From Azolla caroliniana (Eukaryota; Polypodiophyta), in assembly GCA_043228905.1 (NCBI GenBank), contig JBHGNT010000016.1, forward strand, positions 11,470,001 to 11,534,000: a DNA stretch of 64,000 nt. The letters are read 5' to 3'. The position numbers were made by a program, and so were the translations under genes. The notes under the pieces were generated by a model that saw only the letters and a list, made by a program, of their open reading frames with translations, was not told the DNA's origin and searched no databases. Below, in pieces: positions 44,163 to 54,700 of the stretch (position 1 is the stretch's first letter; each line of letters begins with the position of its first letter).

Positions 44163-47100
44163 TCACTTCGGCATGGGATGTCTTTCCAGTCCGACCCTCT
44201 TCCGGCACGCTTCTAGCTTGTCGGGTGTGAGCACTTTGGTCAGCATATCTGACCCGTTCTCGTCCGTGTGGATCTTCGTCAGCACGAACTCCTGGTCTTC
44301 TATCCTTTCCCGGATCCAGTGATATCTTCGCTGGATGTGCTTCGTCCGGGAGTGATAGGCCGCGTTCTTCGCAAGGTGGATGGCACTCTGACTGTCGCAG
44401 TAGAGTCGGTACTCCTCCTGCCGGATACCGAGCTCTCTAATGAAGTCCTTCATCCATATTATTTCCTTGCCGGCTTCAATAGCCGCCATGTACTCCGCCT
44501 CCGTGGTTGACAACGCAACCGTCTTCTGCAGCCTCGACTGCCACGAAACAGCTCCCCCTGCATACGTCATCACATACCCTGATGTGGACCGGCTGGTATC
44601 TGCATCAGCCGACATATCCGAATCGGTAAAGCCGTCGAGTTCGGGCTTACCGGAGCCGAATCGGAGGCACACGTTTGCCGTGCCCTTCAGGTATCGGAGT
44701 ATCCACTTGGCCGCGTTCCAGTGCTCTTTGCCGGGATTGCTCATGTACCGGCTCACCACTCCGACTGCATATCCTATGTCCGGTCTGGTACACACCATTG
44801 CGTACATCAAGCTTCCGACGGCAGAGGCATATGGTACTTTCATCATGTCCTCCTTCTCAGCCTTTGTCTTGGGGCTTTGCTTGCTGGACAACTTGCAGTT
44901 TGCCGGGAGGGTTGACCCGACCGGTCTTGCTTCCGACATGTTGAACCGGTGAAGCACCTTTGTCACGTACTTCTCCTGTGACAGCCACAACTGCTTCTTC
45001 TTCCGGTCCCGGATGATGTGCATCCCTAGTATTTGCCTCGCCGGACCCAGGTCCTTCATTGAGAAGGTTCGGTGAAGCGCTTTCTTCAGCATCCGTATCT
45101 TGACCTGGTCCCGTCCGACGATCAACATGTCGTCCACGTACAGGAGGAGTATTAGAAAGTCTCCTCCTTCGAACTTCTTCACAAACACGCAGTGATCGGA
45201 CTGCGTTTTGTGGTACCCTTCGTCGGTCATGAAGGAGTCGAACTTCCGGTACCACTGCCGGGGAGCCTGCTTCAGTCCGTAAAGGCTCTTCTTCAACCGG
45301 CATACCAGGTGCTCCTTCCCTTTCTTCTCGAATCCTTCCGGTTGCTGCATGTAGATCTCTTCTTCGAGGTCACCGTGAAGGAATGTCGTCTTCACGTCCA
45401 TCTGTTCTACCTCGAGGTCCATGCTTGCCGCTATGCTCAGCACCGTCCGGATGGAGGTCATCTTCACTACCGGGGCAAATATCTTGTCGAAGTCGACGCC
45501 CTTCTTCTGCTGGAACCCCTTCACCACGATCCTCGCTTTGTATCTCGGGGGGTTTCCGGCATCTCCCGGTTTTAGCTTGAACACCCACTTGTTTCGAAGT
45601 GCCCGCTTTCCTTTCGGCAACTCCACAAGTTCATATGTGTGGTTCTCATGCAGGGAATCCATCTCCTCCTGCATGGCACTTAACCACCTGCGGCTATGGG
45701 TGTCAAGCTTTGCTTCTTCAAAACTCTCCGGCTCCCCCTCGTCGGTTAGTAGCACGTGCTCTAGTTCCGGAAATCTCCGGGGGGCCCTTCTCTCTCTTAG
45801 AGGATATCTCCGTTCCGGAGCTTCGGTAACCGGCTCCTCCGTTTCCTCTTCATCCGAATCCTTTTCGGGATCGGGGCCGGTTCCGGTATCAGTTTCATCT
45901 TCCTCGGCCGATTCTGTTTCTTCACCGTCTTCGGCCGGTTCCTCGAGTGCTAACCGGTCCCTTGCCGGTCGGGACTGCTCCTCGTAGAGTTGATCCTCAC
46001 CGGTCGACTTGGAGCTCTTCATCTTCTTCTCCGACTCCCAGTCGGTGAGTGTTTTGTCCTCCATGAAGATGATATCACGACTCCGGAATATCTTTTTGTC
46101 GACCGGGTCCCATACTCGGTAGCCGAACTCGTCATCGCCGTAACCGAGGAACATGCATGGCCGGGTCTTTGGATCTAGTTTTCCTCTCCGGTCCTTTGCC
46201 ACATGCACATATGCGAGATACCCGAACACCTTCAGATGCCGGTAGGATACTTCCCTACCGGTCCACACTCTCTGCGGCGTGTCTCCGTCCAAAGGTACTG
46301 AGGGTGATCTGTTTATCACGTATGTCGCCGTCGACATTGCCTCAGCCCAAAACCCCTTGGGTAATTTCGCATGCGCCAGCATGCTCCGGACCCTCTCCAT
46401 TATGGTCCGGTTCATCCTCTCGGCCAGCCCGTTCAGTTTCGGCGTCTTCGGCATAGTAAACTCGAGCCGGATTCCCTTCGAGCGACAATACTCCTCGAAC
46501 TGCCCCCGGTATTCCCCTCCGTTATCCGCTCGTATCGCTTTCAGCTTCTTGCTGGATTCCCTTTCCACTCTTGCGTGGAGTTCTTTGAAGACGCACAACA
46601 CTTGGTCCTTTGTCTTCAACGGTGCCATCCACAGCTTCCGGCTGTGGACATCAATGAATGTCACGAAGTACTGGGCTCCGCCATGTGACTTCGTTTCTAC
46701 TTGACACACGTCAGTGTGCACCAACTCCAATGGTGCGCTATGTCTCGTCGGTGGCCTTGAGTGGAAGGAGGTTCGGTTCTGCTTACCGGCCAAGCAATCG
46801 GTGCACTTCTCCAGGTGCACATGCCTCACTGGAATAAGGTTGTCTTCTGCAAGCCTCTTCATCCCCCTCTCACTCATGTGGCACAGTCTCTTGTGCCACA
46901 GCTCACCGGCAGTGTCGGCTGCCACGTTCAACTCCTCCGGACACAACCAGGCATTCATAAGGTACAGTGTGTTGACTTTCCGGGCCCGAGCCACTATCAG
47001 GCTCCCCTTGCTGAACTTCATTACGCCGTTCCGGATGCTACCTGTGTAGCCTTCATCGTCTAGCCTCCCGGCCGAAATCAGGTTCAATCGAACCTCCGGA

Positions 47101-48245
47101 ACGTGTCGGACATCCTTCAGCAACATTTTGCCTCCGGTCGAGGTTGTCAACCACACATCTCCTATGCCGGCAATCCGGCACGTACCTTCATTTCCCATCC
47201 GAACACAGCCATGCTCACCGGCTGCGTAGGATGAGAAGTATCTTCTTTCCGGGGTCAGGTGGAACGACGCTCCGGAATCGACCACCCAGGTAGTCTCATC
47301 GCCGGCAATGTTTAGTTCACCTTCTTCGGTGATGAGCATGATCTCCTCTTCACTTGCCGCGAGAGCCGTCGTTCCTTTCCGGTCCTGCTCTCGCCGATCC
47401 GAACCATTCCGGTCCGTGGCTCCCCGGTAAGCACCGTTCCGTTCCGAAGACTTCTTCGAATCGGTGTCGTCGGCTCCGTTGTCTTTTCGGTAATGCCGAC
47501 AATTTTTTCGGAAATGCCCCGGCTTCCCACAGTGGAAGCATGTGGGCCTTCCTCTTGACTGCGACCGGGTCCCCGACTTCTCCCGTCTTTGCGGACTCCG
47601 GTTCCGTTGTCTTCCCCGATCCGATTCGGTAAGCAGCATCTTCGGATCGGAGGCCGGTTCTTTATCTCTCCGACGCGCTTCTTCGTTCAAAATGCTTGTC
47701 TTTACCGTTTGTAGGGACAAGTTATCTTCGGTGCAGGAGGTGCTGAGAGTCACCACCAAGTTCTCCCAGCTTGCCGGCAATGTACACATCAGGATGATGG
47801 CTTGCATTGCATCCTCCAACGGGAACTTGATCGCCGCAAGCTGGTTCACGAATCCCATGAACGTGCTTACGTGTTCCACCATACTCTTGCCGTCCCGGTA
47901 CTTGAGGTTCACTATCTTCCTCATCAGGGAGGTCCGGTTCAACGCATTCTTCCTCTCGTAGAGGCCCGACAGCTTTTGCCACATCTCATATGCGTTGGTG
48001 TCGTTCGCCACATGTTGTAGAACGCTCACGTCGACGTATTGCCGAATGGTTGCAACGGCTTTCCGGTTCAGAAGCCTCCATTCCGTCTCAAGTACCCCCT
48101 TGGGTATTTCCGACCTGTCGATCGGTTCATACAGGTCCCGAACAATGAGCAGATCCTCCATCTTTATCTTCCAGTCGGCGTAGTTCTGCGCATTCAGCAC
48201 CATCATCCCCGGTTGCCCGCTGCTGCCGCCTTCCATTTTCTGCAC
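44163..48245 (-). CDS. COP1b gag-pol polyprotein, 1,360 codons, open
   Basis: Single frame starting MQKMEGGSSGQPG (the Met at codon 4 matches the COP1a start). Gag to about residue 230; zinc knuckle CFHCGKPGHFRKNC near 236; protease TWVVDSGASFHL near 320; GAG-pre-integrase LWHKRLCHMSERGMKRL; integrase with HTDVCQV, IRADNGGEYRG and LAERMNRT; acidic linker (EEDETDTGTGPDPEKDSDEE); RT with VEQMDVKTTFLHGDLEEEIY and LLYVDDMLIVG; RNase H with DSDMSADADTSRSTSG and STTEAEYMAA; end LERHPMPK. All catalytic motifs are intact. Family knowledge: the product self-cleaves, reverse transcribes in particles and integrates. Codon use is GC-rich, unlike the two host genes. Confidence 0.97.
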   Translation of the reverse strand: MQKMEGGSSGQPGMMVLNAQNYADWKIKMEDLLIVRDLYEPIDRSEIPKGVLETEWRLLNRKAVATIRQYVDVSVLQHVANDTNAYEMWQKLSGLYERKNALNRTSLMRKIVNLKYRDGKSMVEHVSTFMGFVNQLAAIKFPLEDAMQAIILMCTLPASWENLVVTLSTSCTEDNLSLQTVKTSILNEEARRRDKEPASDPKMLLTESDRGRQRNRSPQRREKSGTRSQSRGRPTCFHCGKPGHFRKNCRHYRKDNGADDTDSKKSSERNGAYRGATDRNGSDRREQDRKGTTALAASEEEIMLITEEGELNIAGDETTWVVDSGASFHLTPERRYFSSYAAGEHGCVRMGNEGTCRIAGIGDVWLTTSTGGKMLLKDVRHVPEVRLNLISAGRLDDEGYTGSIRNGVMKFSKGSLIVARARKVNTLYLMNAWLCPEELNVAADTAGELWHKRLCHMSERGMKRLAEDNLIPVRHVHLEKCTDCLAGKQNRTSFHSRPPTRHSAPLELVHTDVCQVETKSHGGAQYFVTFIDVHSRKLWMAPLKTKDQVLCVFKELHARVERESSKKLKAIRADNGGEYRGQFEEYCRSKGIRLEFTMPKTPKLNGLAERMNRTIMERVRSMLAHAKLPKGFWAEAMSTATYVINRSPSVPLDGDTPQRVWTGREVSYRHLKVFGYLAYVHVAKDRRGKLDPKTRPCMFLGYGDDEFGYRVWDPVDKKIFRSRDIIFMEDKTLTDWESEKKMKSSKSTGEDQLYEEQSRPARDRLALEEPAEDGEETESAEEDETDTGTGPDPEKDSDEEETEEPVTEAPERRYPLRERRAPRRFPELEHVLLTDEGEPESFEEAKLDTHSRRWLSAMQEEMDSLHENHTYELVELPKGKRALRNKWVFKLKPGDAGNPPRYKARIVVKGFQQKKGVDFDKIFAPVVKMTSIRTVLSIAASMDLEVEQMDVKTTFLHGDLEEEIYMQQPEGFEKKGKEHLVCRLKKSLYGLKQAPRQWYRKFDSFMTDEGYHKTQSDHCVFVKKFEGGDFLILLLYVDDMLIVGRDQVKIRMLKKALHRTFSMKDLGPARQILGMHIIRDRKKKQLWLSQEKYVTKVLHRFNMSEARPVGSTLPANCKLSSKQSPKTKAEKEDMMKVPYASAVGSLMYAMVCTRPDIGYAVGVVSRYMSNPGKEHWNAAKWILRYLKGTANVCLRFGSGKPELDGFTDSDMSADADTSRSTSGYVMTYAGGAVSWQSRLQKTVALSTTEAEYMAAIEAGKEIIWMKDFIRELGIRQEEYRLYCDSQSAIHLAKNAAYHSRTKHIQRRYHWIRERIEDQEFVLTKIHTDENGSDMLTKVLTPDKLEACRKRVGLERHPMPK

Positions 48246-48252
48246 TGCAGTC

Positions 48253-48264
48253 GCTCTGATACCA
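48253..48264 (-). promoter_or_regulatory. Primer-binding site, initiator tRNA-Met type (COP1b)
   Basis: TGGTATCAGAGC in element sense, 3 bp from the 5' LTR. Confidence 0.95.
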
Positions 48265-48267
48265 AAT

Positions 48268-48890
48268 TGTTAGAAATTGACGCTTTCAAAACCTTCACCT
48301 CTCGGCCACAACCGAGGAAACACGAATCAATGCAGCAGAAAACGAAAACACAGAGAGAGACTCGAATGCACAGGGTTTAGCGTGGAAAAACCCTAGACGG
48401 AAAAAAAAACCACGGGAGTGCAAGACTCCAACTATCACTATACGCAGGGAATGTACAATGGCGAGCTGCAAGGCGACGACCTTGAGCTCGCTGTCCTCGC
48501 CACAGGCGGCGGTATTACACAGAGGCGTCGACCTCTTCCTCTCTCTCTCTCTGCTGCTCTCACTTCGCTCCCTCTCAGTGGAAGACAGGAAAAATGAGTA
48601 ACAACACAAAACTGTTTGCCCTAAGTCATATTTATACACATATGACTTTCGGGCTATTTACAAATATAGCCTCAAGGGCCCTTGGCAAACATATTCACAA
48701 ATATGTCCCCGCATCCGGATCTCTCTCCGGGTACATTCGTCATCCAGCTCCGTAGCCGGGGTCTTCATCATCCGGATCCGAAACCGGGTCTTCATCATCC
48801 GGCTCCGATACCGGGTACTCCTCATTCGGGTCTTCATTCCCGATTCCCAGACATCCGACCATCCCATCCGGAGGGACCGTAATCCCAACA
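48268..48890 (-). repeat. COP1b 5' LTR
   Basis: In sense TGTTGGGATTACGG (48890) to TTCTAACA (48268). Nearly identical to the 3' LTR. Confidence 0.95.
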
Positions 48891-48895
48891 GCAAC

Positions 48896-50776
48896 TACGA
48901 CAAGAGCTGAACAACATCCGGCAAGGAGACATGTCGGTTACGGATTACACCACCAAGATAAAGGAGATTTGTGACACACTCGGGTCCATCAACGTGATGG
49001 TGGACGAAGATGAGATGGTACAAATCTGCCTTGGTGGTCTAGCGCAAAGGTACGGGCTAATCCGGACAACGATCTACACCCGAGAGAAGCCACCGACTTG
49101 CAATCGATGCTGACGATCGAAGAAAAACATGCGAGTGGGTCGAGGACCACTCAATCGGACGACTGGATGCTGTACACGGAGACAGATCAACCCCATGGAC
49201 GTGGTGGACGAGGTGGGTCGGCACGCAATGGAGGCGGCCGACAAGAGCAAGACCGAAGGCACAGAGGTAGTGCCAATAGCAGTTCCAGACCCTCCACAAG
49301 CAGGGGGAGTCAAAGCGGTGCCGGAAGCCAGCAAGGAAAAGCCGAATGCTGGTACTGTGGCAAAAAGGGCCACAGGGAAAGTGAGTGCTGGAATAACCGC
49401 GCTGATTCGGACAAATCCGGTCGGGAAAATCGGCAAAGCTCGCACTACGCGGAAGGATCGGAAGCACAAGGCTAACTCGATGGAAAAGAGTACTTCCAAA
49501 TCGGAGGAAGTATGGTACGTTGATTTCGGAGCGTCCAACCACATGATGAGCCATGAAGAGTGGTTCTCTTTTTTGGAAAAACCGGATCAACCGGGGATTG
49601 TCGAAACCGGAGACGACACCCCTCACCCACACACCAGAACAAAATGGTGTGGCCGAGAGGAAGAACTGGCCGATTGTTGACGCGGCAAGGTCAATGCTGG
49701 AGGAGAAGAGCATGCCCCATTTCTACTGGGTTGAGGCGGTCTAGACGGTTGTCTACATCCAAAACCGGATCGGAGACAAGGTGTCAGCACATGAGCTGTA
49801 TTTCGGGCAGAAGCCGAATTTGAGACACCTTCGGATATTCGGTAGCATAGCATATGTGCATGTATCAGATGAGAAGTGGAGGAAGCTGGATCCGAAGTCG
49901 AAGAAGTGCATCCTGGTTGGTTACTCGCATGAGCAGAAGCGGTATAAGTGCTATAACCCCTGGATGAAGCAGGTCCGAGTAAGCCGAGATGTTGAGTTCG
50001 ATAAGACGGCATCGTGGTACTCCTTACCGACTCCGACTTCCGACTCTGACCCAATCCCGAAGGATGAGGACAGTGAGCCTGAACTAGTCCAGATAGAAGA
50101 TGACGAGCTTGAGACTCTAGAAGAGAGTTCGGAATTGTTTCGGTTGAGTGGACCGAACGAGCGACTGGATCAAAGTGACCAGTCGGATGAGGAACCAACG
50201 AGTAGTGGAGACTCAGCCGTGCTCTCCCTGCACAAGGAACCGAGGAGACGGATCACGCGCAAAGAGAAGGGGAAGAAGAAGATGTCGGAATACAAAACTG
50301 GCAACGTCGAGTCGGATCGGAGCGAATTCGACTTTGGAAAGGATGAAGGCAGATCGTCAGGAACGAAGTCCGAACCGGCCAAGAAGGGCCCCCAAACCGG
50401 GTGATGACAAGTTACGTCGGTATTCCCGCTAGAAGAAACCCGTTATGTGGTATGGGTACAATGAGTACATGACGCATCACTATGCGTACATGACCAAGGT
50501 GGCGGAAGTGCGTGAGCCAGAGAACTACACAGGAGCGGCAAAGGACGCAAATTGGCGTGCCGCTATGGAGGAAGAAATGCGGGCACTTGATGCCAACTGG
50601 CAATGACACATGGGACCTCGTTGACCCTCCCCGACACTATAAACCGATTGGATGTAAGTGGGTGTACAAGGTAAAGTACAACACTGCTGGTTCGGTTAAC
50701 AGGTAGAAGGCCCAGTTAGTGGCGAAGGGATACGCACAGACCCACGGAATCGACTACGATAAGACCTTCGCTCCGT
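48896..50776 (+). pseudogene. COP4 gag end, protease, part of integrase and RT start
   Basis: Gag resumes (LRQELNNIRQGDMSVTDYTTKIK, DEDEMVQICLGGLAQRYG), then the zinc knuckle CWYCGKKGHRESEC near 49350 and protease VWYVDFGASNHMMSHEEW (DSG changed to DFG). At about 49625 GDDTPHP joins HTPEQNGVAERKN, so the GAG-pre-integrase and integrase catalytic core are deleted. The remaining integrase and linker are open from 49781 to 50404 (LYFGQKPNLRHLRIFGSIAYVH, CILVGYSHEQKRYKCYNPW). RT starts (YMTKVAEVREPENYTGAAKD) with stops and ends at DKTFAPS. Non-functional. Confidence 0.9.
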
Positions 50777-51071
50777 CATTTCTCTCTACCTCCTATACAG
50801 TTTGTTATATTAAATGAGCAAATTGCATTTTTGGGTATAACTAGACACATATTCACAAGTGAATATCGCATTATATACCTCATATGCCCAAAAACTTCTA
50901 CAAACATTATATCCCAATCATATATGAACAACCTAAATGTAAGATCAAGTGAGCAACAACGTTGACTTAATATTATTCTGTACACTCGAAACCAAATAAA
51001 CAAGATTAAAGATCTCAGAAATCCTAGAACAAAGCTAAATTCAATTATATTAATAAAGAAACAATTATAAC

Positions 51072-51129
51072 TGTAAAGAATCAAGAGATGGATTCTTGTG
51101 AAGTGGAAGAGATGTGAGTTATGTGTGTG

Positions 51130-51222
<93 letters not shown>

Positions 51223-51524
51223 GAGAGAAACACAGAGAATACGCAAGGTAAAAGTATGTTGACAAAGGAGAAAGAATCAACACTATACAAGGTGGGAGGA
51301 GGGTGCTTTATGTAGTCACCCTCTCTCTTCATTAACTACAAGACTCATGGAGCATGGGGAATGTGAAAGCTCATAAGTTATGTGTCATAGAATATGATTC
51401 TATGACTCATACTAAATGCTAGAATACAAAGTGGTGACATAATGGTGACTCTTGACCGTTGGAGTGTCTATTCACTCTCAAGGTGAATTCACACACTAGA
51501 CCAAGTTGAGCTTGATTCTCAACA
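51072..51524 (-). repeat. COP3 3' LTR with long (GA)n tract
   Basis: 453 bp, in sense TGTTGAGAATCAAGC to TTCTTTACA. The GA tract is at about 51135-51218. Confidence 0.95.
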
Positions 51525-51732
51525 CGCCCCCTCAAGCTCAAGTCGGGTCGGTTTCAGACGGTATCCGAAATCCGCTTCGACTCGCGTTCCGGAGTCCGCG
51601 TCGACTCGCGTTTATGCGGAGTTGCAGAATCCGTGCTCCAGCTTGCGTTGTGCGTAGTTACGAAGTCTGTGCTTCGGCTTGCGTCTTTCTTCGCGGCTTT
51701 GCGTAGTGTGCGTGGTTTGCGGAATCCACGCA

Positions 51733-54700
51733 TTATTGTGTAATGTCTTTAGTACTCCCCCTCAAGCTTGGTAGGTCAGGGATCGTCAATCCAAGATCGG
51801 TCATAAATTGCCATAGCTTGTCGGCTCCTAAGGCTTTAGTGAAGATGTCGGCGGTTTGAAGATTGGTGCTAATGTGTTGTAGGTCGACATCGCCAGCTAG
51901 AACGCGCTCTCGGATGAAGTGATAGTGCACTTCGATGTACTTTGTCTGCGCGTGGAACACCGGGTTTCGAGCCAGGTAGATACTGCTCATGTTCTCACAA
52001 TAAAGGGAAGTCGGATCCTTGATGGGTACGCCCAGATCCTTGAGTATCCTCTTGAGCCATACGGCTTCACATGCAGCTACGGATGCACCCCTATATTCCG
52101 CCTCCGTACTCGAAAGAGCGACTGTAGGCAGCTTCTTGCTACTCCAGGATATTGCTCTGCTGCCGAGGGAGAAAACAAATACGGAGGTTGATCTTCTATC
52201 GGCTTTGTAGCCGGCCCAATCGGCGTCTGTGTACCCCTCGAGTCGTATTGGCATCGCGGTCTTGTAGACGATGCCGCAATCCATTGTGCTGCTCACCTAT
52301 TGTAGAACTCGCTTAGCGCAATCCAAGTGGGTATGATGCGGTGTTTGCATGAATTGGCTAAGGAGACCGACTGGATAATTGAGATCGGGTCAAGTGATCG
52401 TGAGGTAGATGAGACTCCCGATGAGTTGCCGATACTGAGTCGGCTCACACGCTTTGGTGCCGGAGTTCGCATCTAGTTTGAGATTACCATCGAGCGGGGC
52501 TGCCACGGATTTGCACTCAGCCATCCCGAACTTGTATAACAAGTTGAGGATGTAGTGCCGTTGAGAGATCAGGATTCCTGCCGAAGTCCGAATTACCTCG
52601 ATGCCGAGGAAGTAGTGGAGCTCCTTCATGTCCGTCATCTCGAACTTGTCGGAAACGAGAGATTTGACCTTAGTGATTTCGACGAGATGCTCACCTCCAA
52701 TGACTAGGTCATCCACATATAAAATGATGACGATCGGACTTGCGGAATTGCTTCGTATGTAGAGGGAGTTGTCCGATTTTGACATACGGAAGCCGATTTG
52801 ATGAAGATATTGCGTTATCTTCGAATGCCAAGCACGCGGTGCTTGCTTGAGGCCGTAGCGTGGCTTCTTGAGTCGGCAAACAGCTTTCGGATGGGTGCTC
52901 GAGTTGAAGCCAGGTGGTTGGATCATGTACACCTCCTCTTCTAATTCTCCTTGTAGAGAGGCGTTCTTGACGTTCATTTGATGGAGGTGCCACCCTTTCG
53001 CCGCGGTAAGCGCAATTACGGTCCGCACCGTTGTCATCTTTGCCATTGGAGCAAAGGTCTCTTCGTAGTCGACGCCATGTGTCTGAGCGTATCCTTTCGC
53101 TACGAGTCGAGCTTTGTAGCGGTTTACGGAGCCATCAACGTTATACTTCACCTTGTAGATCCATCTGCATCCAATCGCCTTTTTGTGTGGTGAGGTGGGA
53201 ACGAGATCCCACGTCTCGTTCTTTCGTAGTGCCTGCATCTCCTCATTCATTGCTTCGATCCATCGCGGGTCCTTCACGGCTTCCGAAAAGGTTTCCGGCT
53301 CCCGTACTGTCGATACCTTCATCATAAAGGCGTAATGGTACGCCATATAATCGTTGTAGCCGAATCGGCTTACGGGGTTCTTTTCACGAGTGGATTGGCG
53401 GAGCTTTTCATTTGCAGAGATGAGGGCTTTCTTGGCTCCGATTGGTACCTCGAAACCGCCAAACTCATTGTCGAGTGAGTGAGTCGATTCATCGTTGTCG
53501 AAATGATCGTCTTCATATTCCGCCATTTTCGCCTTGCCTTTGTCCATCTTCGGGCTAGGCTGTGATGTGCTTTGATCGCTCAAAGGCTCTTGTGGTCCGC
53601 TTAGTCGGGTCGTGATCGGACTTTCTTCGATCATGCGCGTAGGGCGATCTTCATCCTTGATCTCTTGTTCAGCAGATTCCGGGTCGAGCGGAGTCGGAGG
53701 CGAAGTTGTCTCTAGTGCGTACCAGGATGCAGACTCGTAAAAAACGACGTCTTGACTTACTCAAGATTTTCGAGTTGAGGGGTTGTAGCACTTGTATCCC
53801 TTTTGTTCGAGTGAGTATCCTACAAGGATACATTTCTCCGACTTTGGGTCAAGCTTTTGACGCTTCTCATCGTGGATGTGCACGTACGCTATCGCGCTGA
53901 ATATCCGGATGTGCGATAAGTCCGGCTTCTTTCCGAAGTATTTTTCGTGCGGAGTGACCTCGTGCACGCCGGATGTTGTGCACCGGTTCATTAGGTAGAC
54001 GACCGTATTTGCCGCTTCGGCCCAATATGACTTGGGCATATGCTTCTCGTTCATCATGGCCCGCGCTACTTCGAGGATGTGCCGTTTTTTGCGCTCTGCT
54101 ATTCCGTTTTGTTGTGGGGGTGTTGGTAAGTGAATTCTCGCCGAATTCCTTCCTTTCGGAGATACGCCGTGAAATCGTCCGAGAAGTACTCCTTGCCGCC
54201 ATCTGATCGAAGGCATCGTACATGTTGGCCCGTGGCTTTCTTGACTTCATTCTTGAAATTTTGGAAGTGTCCGAACACTTCGCTCTTTTGCCGCATCAGG
54301 TAGATCCAAGTGTGCCTAGAGAAGTCGTCGATGAAAAGCACGTAATATCGGCATCTGCCAAATGTAGCTGTCTGCGCCGGTCCCCATACGTCGAAATGGA
54401 CTACGTCGAATAGACCTTTGCTCACATTCCGCTCTTTCGGAAATGGGTGTCGGTGTTGCTTGCTGAATTGGCACGCTTCACATACACCTTCAATCTCCTT
54501 CTCTTTGAATGTTGGGAGTCCGATGACGACTCCTTTCAATTTCATTGCTTTGAGTTTGTTGAGATTGATGTGGCCGATTCGCTTGTGCCATAGCTCTATG
54601 TCGGAGTCGGCTTTTGTGTTTTTCGCGAACATGGCGGATTTCATCTTGCGTGAATCGAGAATGAACATCCGACCCTCTCTTCGTCCGCGTGCGATGAGTC

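Larger units (their letters stand above)
43524..48890 (-). mobile_element. COP1b: apparently intact copia element inside COP4
   Basis: LTRs 43524-44152 (3' LTR, 629 bp) and 48268-48890 (5' LTR, 623 bp), differing by a handful of substitutions and a CT-run length. Exact target duplication GCAAC at 43519-43523 and 48891-48895. Primer site at 48253-48264 and polypurine tract next to 44153 (GGGGGAGTT in sense). One uninterrupted frame spans the interior. All cis and coding requirements are present, so it may be competent. Confidence 0.97.
42661..50776 (+). mobile_element. COP4: copia element, 3'-truncated, with COP1b inside
   Basis: 5' LTR 42661-43110 (TGTTGAGCGAGC to ATTCACA), primer site TGGTATCAGAGTGCG at 43111-43125, gag from 43205 interrupted at 43523 by COP1b and resumed at 48896. 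Homology ends inside RT near 50776; there is no RNase H or 3' LTR. An internal deletion joins protease to the middle of integrase. The left end cuts the LINE. Confidence 0.9.

Noticed and set aside
45421-45987. Long plus-strand frames opposite COP1b (and matching minus-strand frames opposite COP1a)
   Set aside because: Antisense shadows of GC-rich coding sequence, Ser/Arg-rich with no domain. Their parallel presence in both copies follows from sequence identity.
50791-51071. A gene between COP4 and COP3
   Set aside because: Short AT-rich stretch without a convincing frame. It may be 3' flank of the ParB-MTase pseudogene, but nothing shows that directly.
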